Translations under genes and position numbers: made by a program
Assembly (NCBI RefSeq): GCF_030534335.1
Contig: NZ_CP130565.1
Location: 4,175,501 to 4,239,500, forward strand
Origin: Marivirga harenae
GTDB taxonomy: Bacteria > Bacteroidota > Bacteroidia > Cytophagales > Cyclobacteriaceae
Direction of reading: 5' to 3'
Length of the DNA: 64,000 nt
Shown here: positions 21,486 through 29,507 of the stretch, one piece after another
Position numbering within the stretch: position 1 is the first letter of the stretch
How the letters are laid out: the number at the start of each line of letters is the position of its first letter
The notes under the pieces: model-generated
Database searches by the model: none
What the model saw: only the letters and a program-made list of their open reading frames with translations
What the model was told of the DNA's origin: nothing

Positions 21486-21959
21486 ATGGCATTGAACGAA
21501 AAGGTTTATAAAGAAGTAAAACAAATTTTCACGGCTTATTTAGAAAATAAAGGATTAAGAAAAACGCCTGAGCGTTATGCTATCCTTGAAGAAATTTATA
21601 CCCGAACCGGACATTTTGATGTAGAATCTCTCTATATCAGTATGAAAAATAAAAACTATAGGGTCAGCCGTGCAACTGTTTACAATACGTTGGATTTATT
21701 GGTAGAATGTGATTTAGTAAGCAAGCATCAATTTGGTAGAAATTTAGCTCAGTACGAAAAATCATATGGATACAAACAGCACGATCACGTAATCTGTGCT
21801 GAATGTCACAAAGTAGTAGAGTTTTGCGATCCGAGAATCCAAAATATTAAAACCATGATTGGCGACTTATTGAATTTCAAAATCATGCATCATTCTTTAA
21901 ATCTTTACGGAATATGTGGAGATTGTCAAGCAAAATTAAAAACAGAAGAAAAAGAGTAA
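21486..21959 (+). CDS. Fur-family transcriptional regulator
   Basis: A 157-residue metal-responsive repressor. The winged helix covers about residues 25-85, with the recognition helix near [12 protein letters not shown] (61-72). The dimerisation domain has the metal ligands QHDH (98-101), CAEC (104-107) and a second structural zinc pair GICGDC (Cys144, Cys147). The sequence could be Fur, PerR or Zur-like, and the available residues do not settle which. The ATG at 21486 is chosen because a promoter element overlaps the in-frame upstream TTG. A GAAGGGAG stretch lies upstream as a possible ribosome site. The STAS gene starts 19 nt after its stop, so the two are probably cotranscribed. Confidence 0.9.
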   Translation: MALNEKVYKEVKQIFTAYLENKGLRKTPERYAILEEIYTRTGHFDVESLYISMKNKNYRVSRATVYNTLDLLVECDLVSKHQFGRNLAQYEKSYGYKQHDHVICAECHKVVEFCDPRIQNIKTMIGDLLNFKIMHHSLNLYGICGDCQAKLKTEEKE

Positions 21960-21978
21960 TTTTTTAATCATATATAAA

Positions 21979-22317
21979 ATGGACTACAAAAAAGAAGTCA
22001 TAAATAATATTTTGAATTTAGAAATTTCTGGTGACTTGATAGGCGAAAATAATGGGCCCGGATTAGTAGAAATGTTGAATGATCACATCAATAAAGGTAT
22101 CAATAAGTGTATCATTGATATTTCGGGAGTCCGCTATATGAACAGCAGCGGAATTGGAGTATTGATCACAATCTTAACTAAGCTTAGAAATAAAGATGGC
22201 GAGGTGGTATTAATAAATCCTTCTGAGCAGGTAAAAAAGTTATTAGTGATCACTAAACTCAATAATATCTTCTCAATTTACGATACCAAAGAAGAAGCTT
22301 TAGAAAGCTTAAAATGA
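21979..22317 (+). CDS. STAS-domain protein (anti-anti-sigma type)
   Basis: A single STAS domain of 112 residues, like SpoIIAA/RsbV. The phosphorylatable serine region is MNSSGIGVL (54-62), with Ser56 or Ser57 the likely site. In known systems such a protein binds an anti-sigma kinase and frees a sigma factor or another partner. No kinase or phosphatase partner is encoded nearby. Bacteroidota lack sigma-B, so the partner is unknown. It lies between the Fur-family gene and purA. Confidence 0.85.
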   Translation: MDYKKEVINNILNLEISGDLIGENNGPGLVEMLNDHINKGINKCIIDISGVRYMNSSGIGVLITILTKLRNKDGEVVLINPSEQVKKLLVITKLNNIFSIYDTKEEALESLK

Positions 22318-22400
22318 AAAATCACATTTCTAAAAATAATTAGTATTTCATCAAATGCAGCTTTAATTGTCTATAGCTGTCAAATTTAAAATCATAAAAA

Positions 22401-23672
22401 ATGAAAATGGATGTTTTGTTGGGTCTTCAATGGGGGGATGAAGGAAAAGGAAAAGTAGTGGATGTTTTAGCGCCCAAATACCATACAGTGGCTAGATTTC
22501 AGGGTGGACCCAATGCGGGGCATACTTTAGAATTCGATGGCAATAAGCATGTTCTTCACCAAATTCCCAGCGGTATTTTTCGAAGTACTATAAAAAACGT
22601 AATTGGGAATGGGGTGGTATTAGATCCTGTTATTTTCAAAAAAGAGATTGAGAAATTAGACCCATTTAATATCAATTTCAAGGAGAGTTTGTGGATTTCC
22701 AATAAGGCACAGTTGATTTTACCTACTCATAGACTTTTAGATGCCGCTTACGAAAAGTCTAAAGGCAACAAAAAAATCGGCTCAACTTTGAAAGGGATAG
22801 GACCAACTTACCAAGATAAAGTTGCTAGATTAGGGTTACGAGTTGGAGACATTTTCTATCCAAGCTTCCCTGAGAAGTATAAGAAATTAGTCGACATTCA
22901 TAAAATGACACTTGATTTCTATCAATATGATTATGCTGAATTAGAAGAAGCCGAGAAAACTTTCTTTGAGGCACTCGAATATTTAAAAACATTTAATGTC
23001 AGTTCTACAGAATACCTCATCAATAAAGAATTGAAAGAAGGGAAGTCAGTTTTGGCTGAAGGTGCTCAAGGATCATTGTTAGATGTAGATTTCGGGAGTT
23101 ATCCTTTCGTGACCAGTTCCAATACCATGACTGCGGGTGTATGTACAGGTTTAGGCGTGGCTCCTAATAGCATTCAAAAAGTATATGGAATCTTCAAAGC
23201 TTATTGTACTAGAGTAGGCGGAGGCCCCTTCCCTACTGAGCTTTTTGACGAAGATGGAAAAGAATTACAGAAAGTAGGAAATGAATTTGGTGCTACCACA
23301 GGTCGCCCGAGGAGGTGTGGATGGTTGGATATCCCAGCCTTGAAATATGTGGTCATGATCAACGGAGTAACGGAATTATTTATGATGAAAGCCGATGTTC
23401 TTTCAGGTTTCGAAAAAATAAAAGTCTGTACTCAATATGAGTTGGAAGATGGTACCAAGACTGAGGAATTTCCTTATGATATTGTAGATTCAGAAGTAAA
23501 ACCTATTTACGAAGAATTAGACGGCTGGAATTGCAGTTTGGACAAAATCAATTCCTTTGACGATATGCCTCAGGCACTGACAAATTACATTACTTATATA
23601 GAAGATAAAATCGGTGTTCCAATCAATTTGGTTTCTGTTGGGCCCGATAGAACGCAGACTATATTAAGATAA
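22401..23672 (+). CDS. purA: Adenylosuccinate synthetase
   Basis: GTP-dependent ligase (423 residues) of AMP biosynthesis, joining IMP and aspartate to adenylosuccinate. The nucleotide-binding signature is WGDEGKGK (11-18) with the catalytic Asp13. The second signature GIGPTYQDK lies near 129-137, and the GTP-binding region with TTGRPRRCGWLD near 300 follows. The length is normal. It is 83 nt downstream of the STAS gene, and a strong terminator follows. Confidence 0.97.
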   Translation: MKMDVLLGLQWGDEGKGKVVDVLAPKYHTVARFQGGPNAGHTLEFDGNKHVLHQIPSGIFRSTIKNVIGNGVVLDPVIFKKEIEKLDPFNINFKESLWISNKAQLILPTHRLLDAAYEKSKGNKKIGSTLKGIGPTYQDKVARLGLRVGDIFYPSFPEKYKKLVDIHKMTLDFYQYDYAELEEAEKTFFEALEYLKTFNVSSTEYLINKELKEGKSVLAEGAQGSLLDVDFGSYPFVTSSNTMTAGVCTGLGVAPNSIQKVYGIFKAYCTRVGGGPFPTELFDEDGKELQKVGNEFGATTGRPRRCGWLDIPALKYVVMINGVTELFMMKADVLSGFEKIKVCTQYELEDGTKTEEFPYDIVDSEVKPIYEELDGWNCSLDKINSFDDMPQALTNYITYIEDKIGVPINLVSVGPDRTQTILR

Positions 23673-23693
23673 GTTTAGTATTTTTAGATATGG

Positions 23694-23725
23694 AAAAAGG
23701 AAGTCGAGCAATTGGCTTCCTTTTT
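23694..23725 (+). terminator. purA intrinsic terminator
   Basis: A 10-bp stem (23694-23703 with 23716-23725) encloses a 12-nt loop and runs into a T7 tract. It lies between purA and the convergent secreted-protein gene. Confidence 0.85.
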
Positions 23726-23733
23726 TTAGTAAA

Positions 23734-24402
23734 TTATTTGTCAATTAAACTCAAAATTTCCTTTATCTCTTCTTCAGAGTAATCCGCTTTAGTGATCGAT
23801 TCTAATTCTAAACTACTTAGAGTTTTTGAACCTTCTTTAGATAAATAACGAAAAATAATTCCTGAATGGTATAATGGGAATAATGAGCTTTTCCCACCAA
23901 ATATTTCACTAATAATTTTATATTGATTATGTAACTCCAAATCCTTGAAGAAAAAAACATCAGAAGTTAAAGCTAAACTTCCAAAGTCATTGTTTTTTGT
24001 GGTTAAAAAATATTGATAGCTTTCTCCATTAATAGAACTGTCTTTTCGGTTAATAATTGAATTTGGTTCAGAATTGAATTGCAATGGAGGAGTTGTGTCA
24101 TATATTTTCCGTGATTCTGGCCTATATTCGTATCGAGATTGGTCTCTTATATCTAGGATTTGAATGACAGGTTCACCTAAAACTTTATTTAGACGAGGGC
24201 CAAAAAATTGATTGACCATAAAATCCCCTGCAAAATCGAATGTTATACTATCAATATAACCATCATCTATTAAAGATTTGTAAACCAACTTAAAATTGCT
24301 ACTATCCTTTATTTCGAATTGTGCTTTAGCAAAGTTTAAATTGCTTAAAGTTAGAAATGTAACTAAAATTGAGATTTGCAAAAGTGTCTTTTTAAGAATC
24401 AT
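23734..24402 (-). CDS. Secreted protein of unknown function
   Basis: A 222-residue protein with a signal peptide (about 1-27, ending in AKA). I do not recognise a family. The mature part is mixed alpha/beta in character, with a C-terminal acidic helix (YSEEEIKEILSLID). It contains no cysteine pair or evident catalytic motif. It is the second gene of a pair, 13 nt downstream of another secreted unknown, so the two products probably act together in the periplasm or at the surface. The family is probably restricted to Cytophagales, but that is a guess. Confidence 0.65.
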   Translation of the reverse strand: MILKKTLLQISILVTFLTLSNLNFAKAQFEIKDSSNFKLVYKSLIDDGYIDSITFDFAGDFMVNQFFGPRLNKVLGEPVIQILDIRDQSRYEYRPESRKIYDTTPPLQFNSEPNSIINRKDSSINGESYQYFLTTKNNDFGSLALTSDVFFFKDLELHNQYKIISEIFGGKSSLFPLYHSGIIFRYLSKEGSKTLSSLELESITKADYSEEEIKEILSLIDK

Positions 24403-24415
24403 AGTTGTTGTTTTA

Positions 24416-25003
24416 TTAATCTAAAGCTATTTTATTCTGCTTAGCATACTTTTCAATTCTTTTCAACCCCACTTTCCTTCGTCTTTTATTTACATTTTCA
24501 AAATCTTCAATTTTATTAAATCGGAAAGAAGAAGATTCTTCATCATAGTAATATTGCGTCCCATAGATTTGTGGCATCTTATTTCTGACTCTAAGTCTAT
24601 CAATATAAAGTGCGTATTTACTTTTTTCAATTTTATTAGTGTAGTAGGCTTGCTCTAGTATTTCTTTAAAGCTTTCCATTTCTTCTGTTGAGGAATGCTG
24701 AATAGCTAAGAACAAGCCCATATTAGCCAGTTCTCCTATTTCTTTTTTGCTTTTCCAGCCATATTCATTCAGAAAAATGGTCACTTTTTGTAAAAGGGTT
24801 GAATCAAGATATTTCATTTCTTTGATCAACTCTTGATCCTCTGATTCAGGATTTACTTGCTGCCTAATTTTTAGGGATTTGATTGCGAGTTCCTCTATGG
24901 TTTTTGCTTCTTCTTTGAAATTGTTGTTAGATTGATTTTGAGAATAAGACGAGATTGAAATTATATAGAAAATAGAAATGGCAAGGAATAGATGGTTTTT
25001 CAT
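24416..25003 (-). CDS. Secreted helical protein of unknown function
   Basis: A 195-residue protein with a signal peptide (about 1-21, ending YSQ). The mature part is highly charged and predicted largely helical. The C-terminus is basic, with NKRRRKVGLKRIEKYAKQNK near 172-191. The region with IYGTQYYYDEES is reminiscent of small DUF6624-like proteins, in which a QxYGTQ segment is typical, so membership in that group is possible but not certain. It is first in a two-gene unit with the secreted protein at 23734. Confidence 0.6.
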   Translation of the reverse strand: MKNHLFLAISIFYIISISSYSQNQSNNNFKEEAKTIEELAIKSLKIRQQVNPESEDQELIKEMKYLDSTLLQKVTIFLNEYGWKSKKEIGELANMGLFLAIQHSSTEEMESFKEILEQAYYTNKIEKSKYALYIDRLRVRNKMPQIYGTQYYYDEESSSFRFNKIEDFENVNKRRRKVGLKRIEKYAKQNKIALD

Positions 25004-25048
25004 TTATATATAGATTAATAGTTTAGTGACTTTAAAACGAACATAGGG

Positions 25049-25056
25049 CAAAATTA
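25049..25056 (-). promoter_or_regulatory. -7 promoter box for the secreted pair
   Basis: TAATTTTG on the minus strand matches TAnnTTTG, 46 nt upstream of the start at 25003. No clear -33 TTG is seen. Confidence 0.35.
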
Positions 25057-25085
25057 ATTATGCTTAAAGTAAATTATTGCGAACT

Positions 25086-26093
25086 TCACAACTCACTATC
25101 CAAGCTCTCCCCCTCAATTTGACTATTTAACCTAATCGCATTTAGCCCTTTTTCCTCTTTCAGATATTTAGTGAATACATTGGAGTATCCATGCGTAGAA
25201 TATACCGTTTGAGCTTCTGATAACTTTACAGCTTCCAACAATCCATTCCAGTCCGCATGGTCTGAAAGTACAAAACCTCTATCTGCAGCTTTTCTTCTTC
25301 TAGTCCCTCTCAACATCATCCAACCTGAAGCAATTCCTGTACTGTAAGGCGCTAATTTTTTCATCCAGGGGGTTCCAATTGAAGCAGGAGTTGCAATCAC
25401 TAAATTTCCTGCATAGTTTTTCTTGGGAATATCATTTGTGATTTTTATAGTTTCAGGTAAATCTAATCCTGTTGCTCTAAGAGCTTCGGTAGCATTTTCT
25501 ACAGCGCCATGAGTATAAATTTCGCCAATCTTAGTGTCTACATTTTTCATAATTCTTTGAGCCTTGCCCAAAGCATATGCAAAAATTACAGAGGTCTTCC
25601 CTTCCTCCTTATTCTTCCTCCACCAAGTATTTATTTCTCCGAAAGTCTCATTTTGGGGTTTCCATTGGTAAATAGGTAAGCCAAAAGTAGTTTCCGTTAC
25701 AAATTCGTGACATTTTACCGACTCAAAAGGAGTTGATAATCCATCATCTTCCAATTTGTAATCACCCGAAACAACTGCAACTTTACCGTTAAACTCTAGT
25801 CTGATCTGAGCGGAACCTGGGATATGTCCCGCTGGGTGAAAACTAACTTTGACACCATTAATAGAAATATTGTTATTGTAGTCAATTGTTTCAATTTGAA
25901 TATCATGCCCTAATCTTTGTTGCATGATATGCTTAGACTGTGGATGCGCTAAATAATAACGATGTCCCGGTCGAGAGTGATCTGCATGTCCGTGGGTGAT
26001 TAAAGCCTTTTTGACTGGGCGCCAGGGATCAATATAGAATTCTCCCTTTGCACAATAGATTCCCTTATTAGTAAATTGAAGAAGTGAACTCAT
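25086..26093 (-). CDS. Ligase-associated DNA exonuclease (MBL/beta-CASP fold)
   Basis: A metallo-beta-lactamase-fold nuclease of 335 residues, similar to the ligase-associated exonuclease family and related to YSH1/Artemis-type enzymes. The metal-binding motif is HGHADH (34-39). Further ligands are in the AGHIPGS segment, a VSGDYKLEDD region and the C-terminal SDHADW. In most genomes this gene sits beside an ATP-dependent DNA ligase and a helicase in a DNA repair module. Here the neighbours are a MarR regulator and menF, so the module is split or the partners are elsewhere. It is 19 nt behind the MarR gene and probably cotranscribed with it. Confidence 0.88.
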   Translation of the reverse strand: MSSLLQFTNKGIYCAKGEFYIDPWRPVKKALITHGHADHSRPGHRYYLAHPQSKHIMQQRLGHDIQIETIDYNNNISINGVKVSFHPAGHIPGSAQIRLEFNGKVAVVSGDYKLEDDGLSTPFESVKCHEFVTETTFGLPIYQWKPQNETFGEINTWWRKNKEEGKTSVIFAYALGKAQRIMKNVDTKIGEIYTHGAVENATEALRATGLDLPETIKITNDIPKKNYAGNLVIATPASIGTPWMKKLAPYSTGIASGWMMLRGTRRRKAADRGFVLSDHADWNGLLEAVKLSEAQTVYSTHGYSNVFTKYLKEEKGLNAIRLNSQIEGESLDSEL

Positions 26094-26112
26094 TTCTATT
26101 TAACACCGCCAA

Positions 26113-26568
26113 TCAGTCTTTGTTTTTGTTTACTTTAGCAACAATCCGAAACAATTCATGGATCTCTTCTAGATCTAAAGGCGCAAAAAATGTTGCCATT
26201 TTATCATTAATTACTGGTTCAATATTTTGTATCAAGGTGGTGCCTTTAATATTTATGGATATCGCTGAATTTCTTTTATCAAATGATTGCCTAGCTCTAT
26301 TAATTAAACCCTTATCTACCAGTCTTTGTACTATTCTAGAGATATCTGGGACATTTTCTTTTAATTGAATTTTTACTTCATTAAGGTTCATCGCTTTATC
26401 CGATTGCCCTTTTAATATTTTCAATACCTCGAATTGTTGTCGAGTGATGTCAAAAGCCTTTAACTCTCTAGCAATATTGTAGGATAACTTCTGTTGACAG
26501 CTTAATAATGTCGAAAAGGTTTGACTAATTAATTTTTGAGAATTTACATTTTCTGGCCAAGCTGACAT
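26113..26568 (-). CDS. MarR-family transcriptional regulator
   Basis: A 151-residue winged-helix regulator. The helix-turn-helix spans roughly 58-85, with VPDISRIVQRLVDKGLINR as recognition helix and start of the wing, and the wing segment ends at RNSAISI. Dimerisation helices are at both ends. The effector is unknown. It is upstream of the exonuclease gene in the same direction, suggesting an autoregulated two-gene unit. There is no cysteine in the positions used by OhrR-type sensors (Cys24 is not in the usual context). Confidence 0.85.
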   Translation of the reverse strand: MSAWPENVNSQKLISQTFSTLLSCQQKLSYNIARELKAFDITRQQFEVLKILKGQSDKAMNLNEVKIQLKENVPDISRIVQRLVDKGLINRARQSFDKRNSAISINIKGTTLIQNIEPVINDKMATFFAPLDLEEIHELFRIVAKVNKNKD

Positions 26569-26629
26569 CCTTTGCTTCGATAAATTGTAATGATTAACCG
26601 ACTAATAAACTAAAATTAAGGATTAAACT

Positions 26630-27847
26630 TTAATTTCCGAAAATAATATCGGATAAAACTTGACATTTCATTTCTGTTTCCTCCCATTCTTTTTCTGGCT
26701 TTGAATCTTCAGTTATCCCTGCCCCAGCATAAAAAGTGACAGAATGATTACTAATTTGGCAACACCGCAAGTTGACAAATAAATGACTTAAACCCTCTGA
26801 ATGTACAGGACCTAAAAACCCACTAAAATAACTTCTATTGTGCTTTTCTTGCTTAGTCAAGAAGTCTAACGCAGCCTCTTTTGGCATTCCACAAACTGCT
26901 GATGTCGGATGCAGTAATTTTAACATTACAGATCCCAATTCTGGAAAGTTGGTAGTGGAGGTATTAACTTTGAAAGTGGTTTTTAAATGGAGAAGATTTC
27001 CCGCTTGAATGGTTTTTGGCCCAATTTCATCAAATTCTCTTAATCTAATTTTCTTGAAGCAATTGATAATATAGCGAGAGACAAATGCTTGTTCTTCAAT
27101 TTCTTTCTGTGTCCAAGTCGTGTCTGCTATGCTTTTTACCGATTTCGACTGCGTCCCTGCCAAAGCCATGGTTTTAAAATATTCCCCCTTTTGTTCTTCA
27201 ATTAAAGTTTCTGGGCTAGCTCCAAACCAGAGACCTGTTTTGGCTGAAAATGTCAAGTTTACAAATGCATTAGGATACTTACGACAAGCCTCTACAAAAG
27301 CCTGACCTATATTAATATCGTTCTTATGATCAATGCTTTTAACTTTTGAAGGCACCACTTTATAAAATTTTTCCCTCTTTATGTGCTCTATACTTTGCTC
27401 CACCATTTTGATATAATCAGATGATGAAGTTGACAGAGTGAATTGGTCTCTGCTTAACAAGGTGAAATCAAATCGGCTGGCTTTATCGATTTTTTCTTCA
27501 ATTTCTTCTGTGGGTGATTTTCTCCATTCAACAGAGACAAGTTTATCAGTACTGGTTGTAGAAATCTCTAAATCAATTTGTGCTAAAATATCGGCATTGA
27601 AATGAACAATTTTATCTATATTGATTTGAAATGGATGCATCAAGAAACCGGAAGAAAGGTCCTCTAGATTTAGATCATTAATATTTTTGGCTCCCGATAA
27701 ATCACACAAAATCTGAATCTTTGATTCATTAGGAAGTCTATAAATAGCTACTGCAGCATTTAATTGCTGAGCGAAAGCCAAAAACTTATGTAGATGTGCG
27801 GCTGCTGTCAGCCTTTTTTGCTTTATGCTTAAAATCTCTCTTTCCAA
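26630..27847 (-). CDS. menF: Isochorismate synthase, TTG start
   Basis: A chorismate-utilising enzyme of 405 residues, converting chorismate to isochorismate for menaquinone. The C-terminal chorismate-binding domain (about 140-400) carries KVVPSKV, the LTFSAKTGLWFGASPETLI strand-loop, HPTSAVCGMPKEAA and the conserved ERxYF-like segment (here NRSYFSGFLGP). The frame has no ATG before a stop, so TTG at 27847 is the only plausible initiation codon. It begins 2 nt after the stop of the hotdog thioesterase gene, indicating translational coupling. Menaquinone is the expected quinone in this phylum. Confidence 0.9.
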   Translation of the reverse strand: MEREILSIKQKRLTAAAHLHKFLAFAQQLNAAVAIYRLPNESKIQILCDLSGAKNINDLNLEDLSSGFLMHPFQINIDKIVHFNADILAQIDLEISTTSTDKLVSVEWRKSPTEEIEEKIDKASRFDFTLLSRDQFTLSTSSSDYIKMVEQSIEHIKREKFYKVVPSKVKSIDHKNDINIGQAFVEACRKYPNAFVNLTFSAKTGLWFGASPETLIEEQKGEYFKTMALAGTQSKSVKSIADTTWTQKEIEEQAFVSRYIINCFKKIRLREFDEIGPKTIQAGNLLHLKTTFKVNTSTTNFPELGSVMLKLLHPTSAVCGMPKEAALDFLTKQEKHNRSYFSGFLGPVHSEGLSHLFVNLRCCQISNHSVTFYAGAGITEDSKPEKEWEETEMKCQVLSDIIFGN

Positions 27848-27849
27848 TA

Positions 27850-28275
27850 TTATTTTTTAACCACTGCCATTGTAATACGACTAACACATATCAATTGTTC
27901 ACGCTCATTCATTATTTCAATATGCCAAACCTGTGTAGTTCGACCAATGTGGACTGGCGTTGTTTTACCATATACCCACCCTTCTTTAATGCCACGTATA
28001 TGATTGGCGTTTATGTCTAGCCCCACACAATAGAATTTTGCTGGATCAACCATCAGCATTGCAGCCACACTGCCCAAAGTTTCAGCTAAGACCACAGATG
28101 CACCACCATGCAATAAGCCATAAGGCTGGTGGGTTCTTTTGTCAACTGGCATTTTGGCCACTAAATAATTATCACCTATTTCAGTAAAACTCATCCCTAA
28201 TACTTCAGAGATGGTGTTTTTACCTAATTTATTGAGTTCTTCCACACTAGGCTTTTGAAGAAATTTTCTATCCAT
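27850..28275 (-). CDS. PaaI-type hotdog thioesterase, probably DHNA-CoA hydrolase (MenI-like)
   Basis: A 141-residue hotdog-fold acyl-CoA thioesterase. The key motif is LLHGGASVVLAETLGS (54-69) with the catalytic Glu65 on the hotdog helix. Position directly before menF suggests that the substrate is 1,4-dihydroxy-2-naphthoyl-CoA in menaquinone synthesis. That is inference from context, since the family also hydrolyses phenylacetyl- and other aryl-CoAs. ATG 28275 is chosen; the frame stays open for 30 more codons but the family N-terminus fits here. The histidine phosphatase gene diverges 105 nt away. Confidence 0.85.
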   Translation of the reverse strand: MDRKFLQKPSVEELNKLGKNTISEVLGMSFTEIGDNYLVAKMPVDKRTHQPYGLLHGGASVVLAETLGSVAAMLMVDPAKFYCVGLDINANHIRGIKEGWVYGKTTPVHIGRTTQVWHIEIMNEREQLICVSRITMAVVKK

Positions 28276-28380
28276 AGCTATTACACTAAATCTGTTTTGT
28301 ATTTTCGAGCCGAAAATTACGGATTCAGATTCAATAATGAACAATATTTCCTGAATTTGATTCATTCAGAAATCACAATT

Positions 28381-29001
28381 ATGATTAAAGATATCTATAT
28401 AGTTCGCCACGGACAAACTGACTTCAATTTAAAAGGAATAGTTCAGGGCAGTGGTGTTGACGCTTCGCTAAATGATACAGGCAGAAAACAAGCTGCGGAA
28501 TTTTTTAAAGCTTATGGCCATTTCCCTTTTGATAAATTATATATCTCGAATTTGAAAAGGACTTATGAATCGGTAAAAGAATTTATCGATCAAGGACTTT
28601 CTTTTGAAAAGCTGTCGGGCTTAAATGAAATCAGTTGGGGCACTCGTGAAGGACAGCCTTTTACGCCTGAGGAAAATAAATATTATTACGCCATGTTGGA
28701 TAGATGGAAAAATGGAGAAACATCCTTGCCTGTTGAAGGCGGAGAGTCTCCAGATCAGGTGGCGATGCGTCAATTGGATGCTATGAAATATATTATGAGC
28801 AAACAGGAAGAGCGTAAAGTGTTGATTTGCATGCATGGTAGAGCAATGCGAATTTTATTGGCTCAGCTATTCAATTATCCACTTTCTGATATGGACATCT
28901 TTCAACATTCGAATTTAGCTTTATATCATATCAGAGCAACAAAGAATATGTTTCAGATGGTGAAGTATAATGATAAAGGGCATTTGAGTGCTGGTATTTA
29001 A
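28381..29001 (+). CDS. Histidine phosphatase family protein
   Basis: A phosphoglycerate-mutase-like phosphatase of 206 residues. The phosphohistidine motif is VRHGQTD (His10), the acid is in the LNEISWG segment, and the second catalytic histidine is in MHGRAM. The size and motifs fit cofactor-dependent mutase-like phosphatases (GpmB/CobC/SixA group). The substrate cannot be assigned. ATG 28381 is chosen because the phosphohistidine motif must lie near the N-terminus. It is divergent from the thioesterase-menF unit and alone. Confidence 0.88.
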   Translation: MIKDIYIVRHGQTDFNLKGIVQGSGVDASLNDTGRKQAAEFFKAYGHFPFDKLYISNLKRTYESVKEFIDQGLSFEKLSGLNEISWGTREGQPFTPEENKYYYAMLDRWKNGETSLPVEGGESPDQVAMRQLDAMKYIMSKQEERKVLICMHGRAMRILLAQLFNYPLSDMDIFQHSNLALYHIRATKNMFQMVKYNDKGHLSAGI

Positions 29002-29507
29002 AGAATGATAAAACAAGTTTATAAAGGCAAGGAGAAACTAAACTTCTATTCTTTTTACTTCTTCTCAATTTCTTTTCTCCTATAATGAGCAATGGTAGCT
29101 AATTAATTAAATGATATCCTCGGTCGGTGGCTTACCGACCAAAAGCACCTAGCTGGAATAGGTGGTCGGTTTGCCACCGACCTTGGAAACTGGAATGCTA
29201 TTTATTTAAGATATAAGCCATATCTTTTACTGAAATCCTAAAAAATAACCAAGGTTATTTTTCTTTGTGTTCTCTTGTCTCTTTTATGGTGGAAATATGC
29301 TGCCGATTGTACCTGCTCACAAGCATTATTATTTAATCACAAAAGATTCAAAAGAAAACAAAGGTTTTTCGCTAAAGCGAAAATCGCATTTAGGAAATTT
29401 CCTTAACGTAATAACAATCAGGGGGCTACAAGGGGGTGATGCGATCTGCATTTAAAAAAAAGTTATACGTCTTAATGTTCGATTTTCAAACCATAAATAC
29501 TTGAAAA
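29002..29507. other. Gene-free 0.5-kb stretch with several palindromes
   Basis: No convincing gene is present between the histidine phosphatase and the fatty-acid transporter. It holds a three-hairpin array (29122-29182), a 7-bp hairpin with TAAA loop (29366-29372 with 29377-29383), and a 12-nt palindrome AGGAAATTTCCT (29392-29403). A 62-codon frame at 29267-29455 looks random. The region may be a decayed mobile element or a cluster of extragenic repeats. Confidence 0.5.
29122..29182. repeat. Triple-hairpin inverted-repeat array
   Basis: Two copies of the same 7-bp hairpin, GGTCGGT-N5-ACCGACC (29122-29140 and 29164-29182), flank a central hairpin CACCT-N9-AGGTG (29146-29164). The two outer units are also near-perfect inverted copies of each other, so the whole can fold as one long cruciform. 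The layout resembles paired REP (BIME-like) elements. It could also be a small structured RNA or a strong bidirectional terminator without T tracts. Confidence 0.6.

Noticed and set aside
26113-26568. MarR protein as OhrR-type peroxide sensor for the OsmC genes
   Set aside because: The cysteine is not in the OhrR context and the gene is far from both OsmC genes.
29267-29455. 62-codon ORF in the gene-free region
   Set aside because: No family resemblance, no promoter or ribosome site, and it crosses palindromes. Probably chance.
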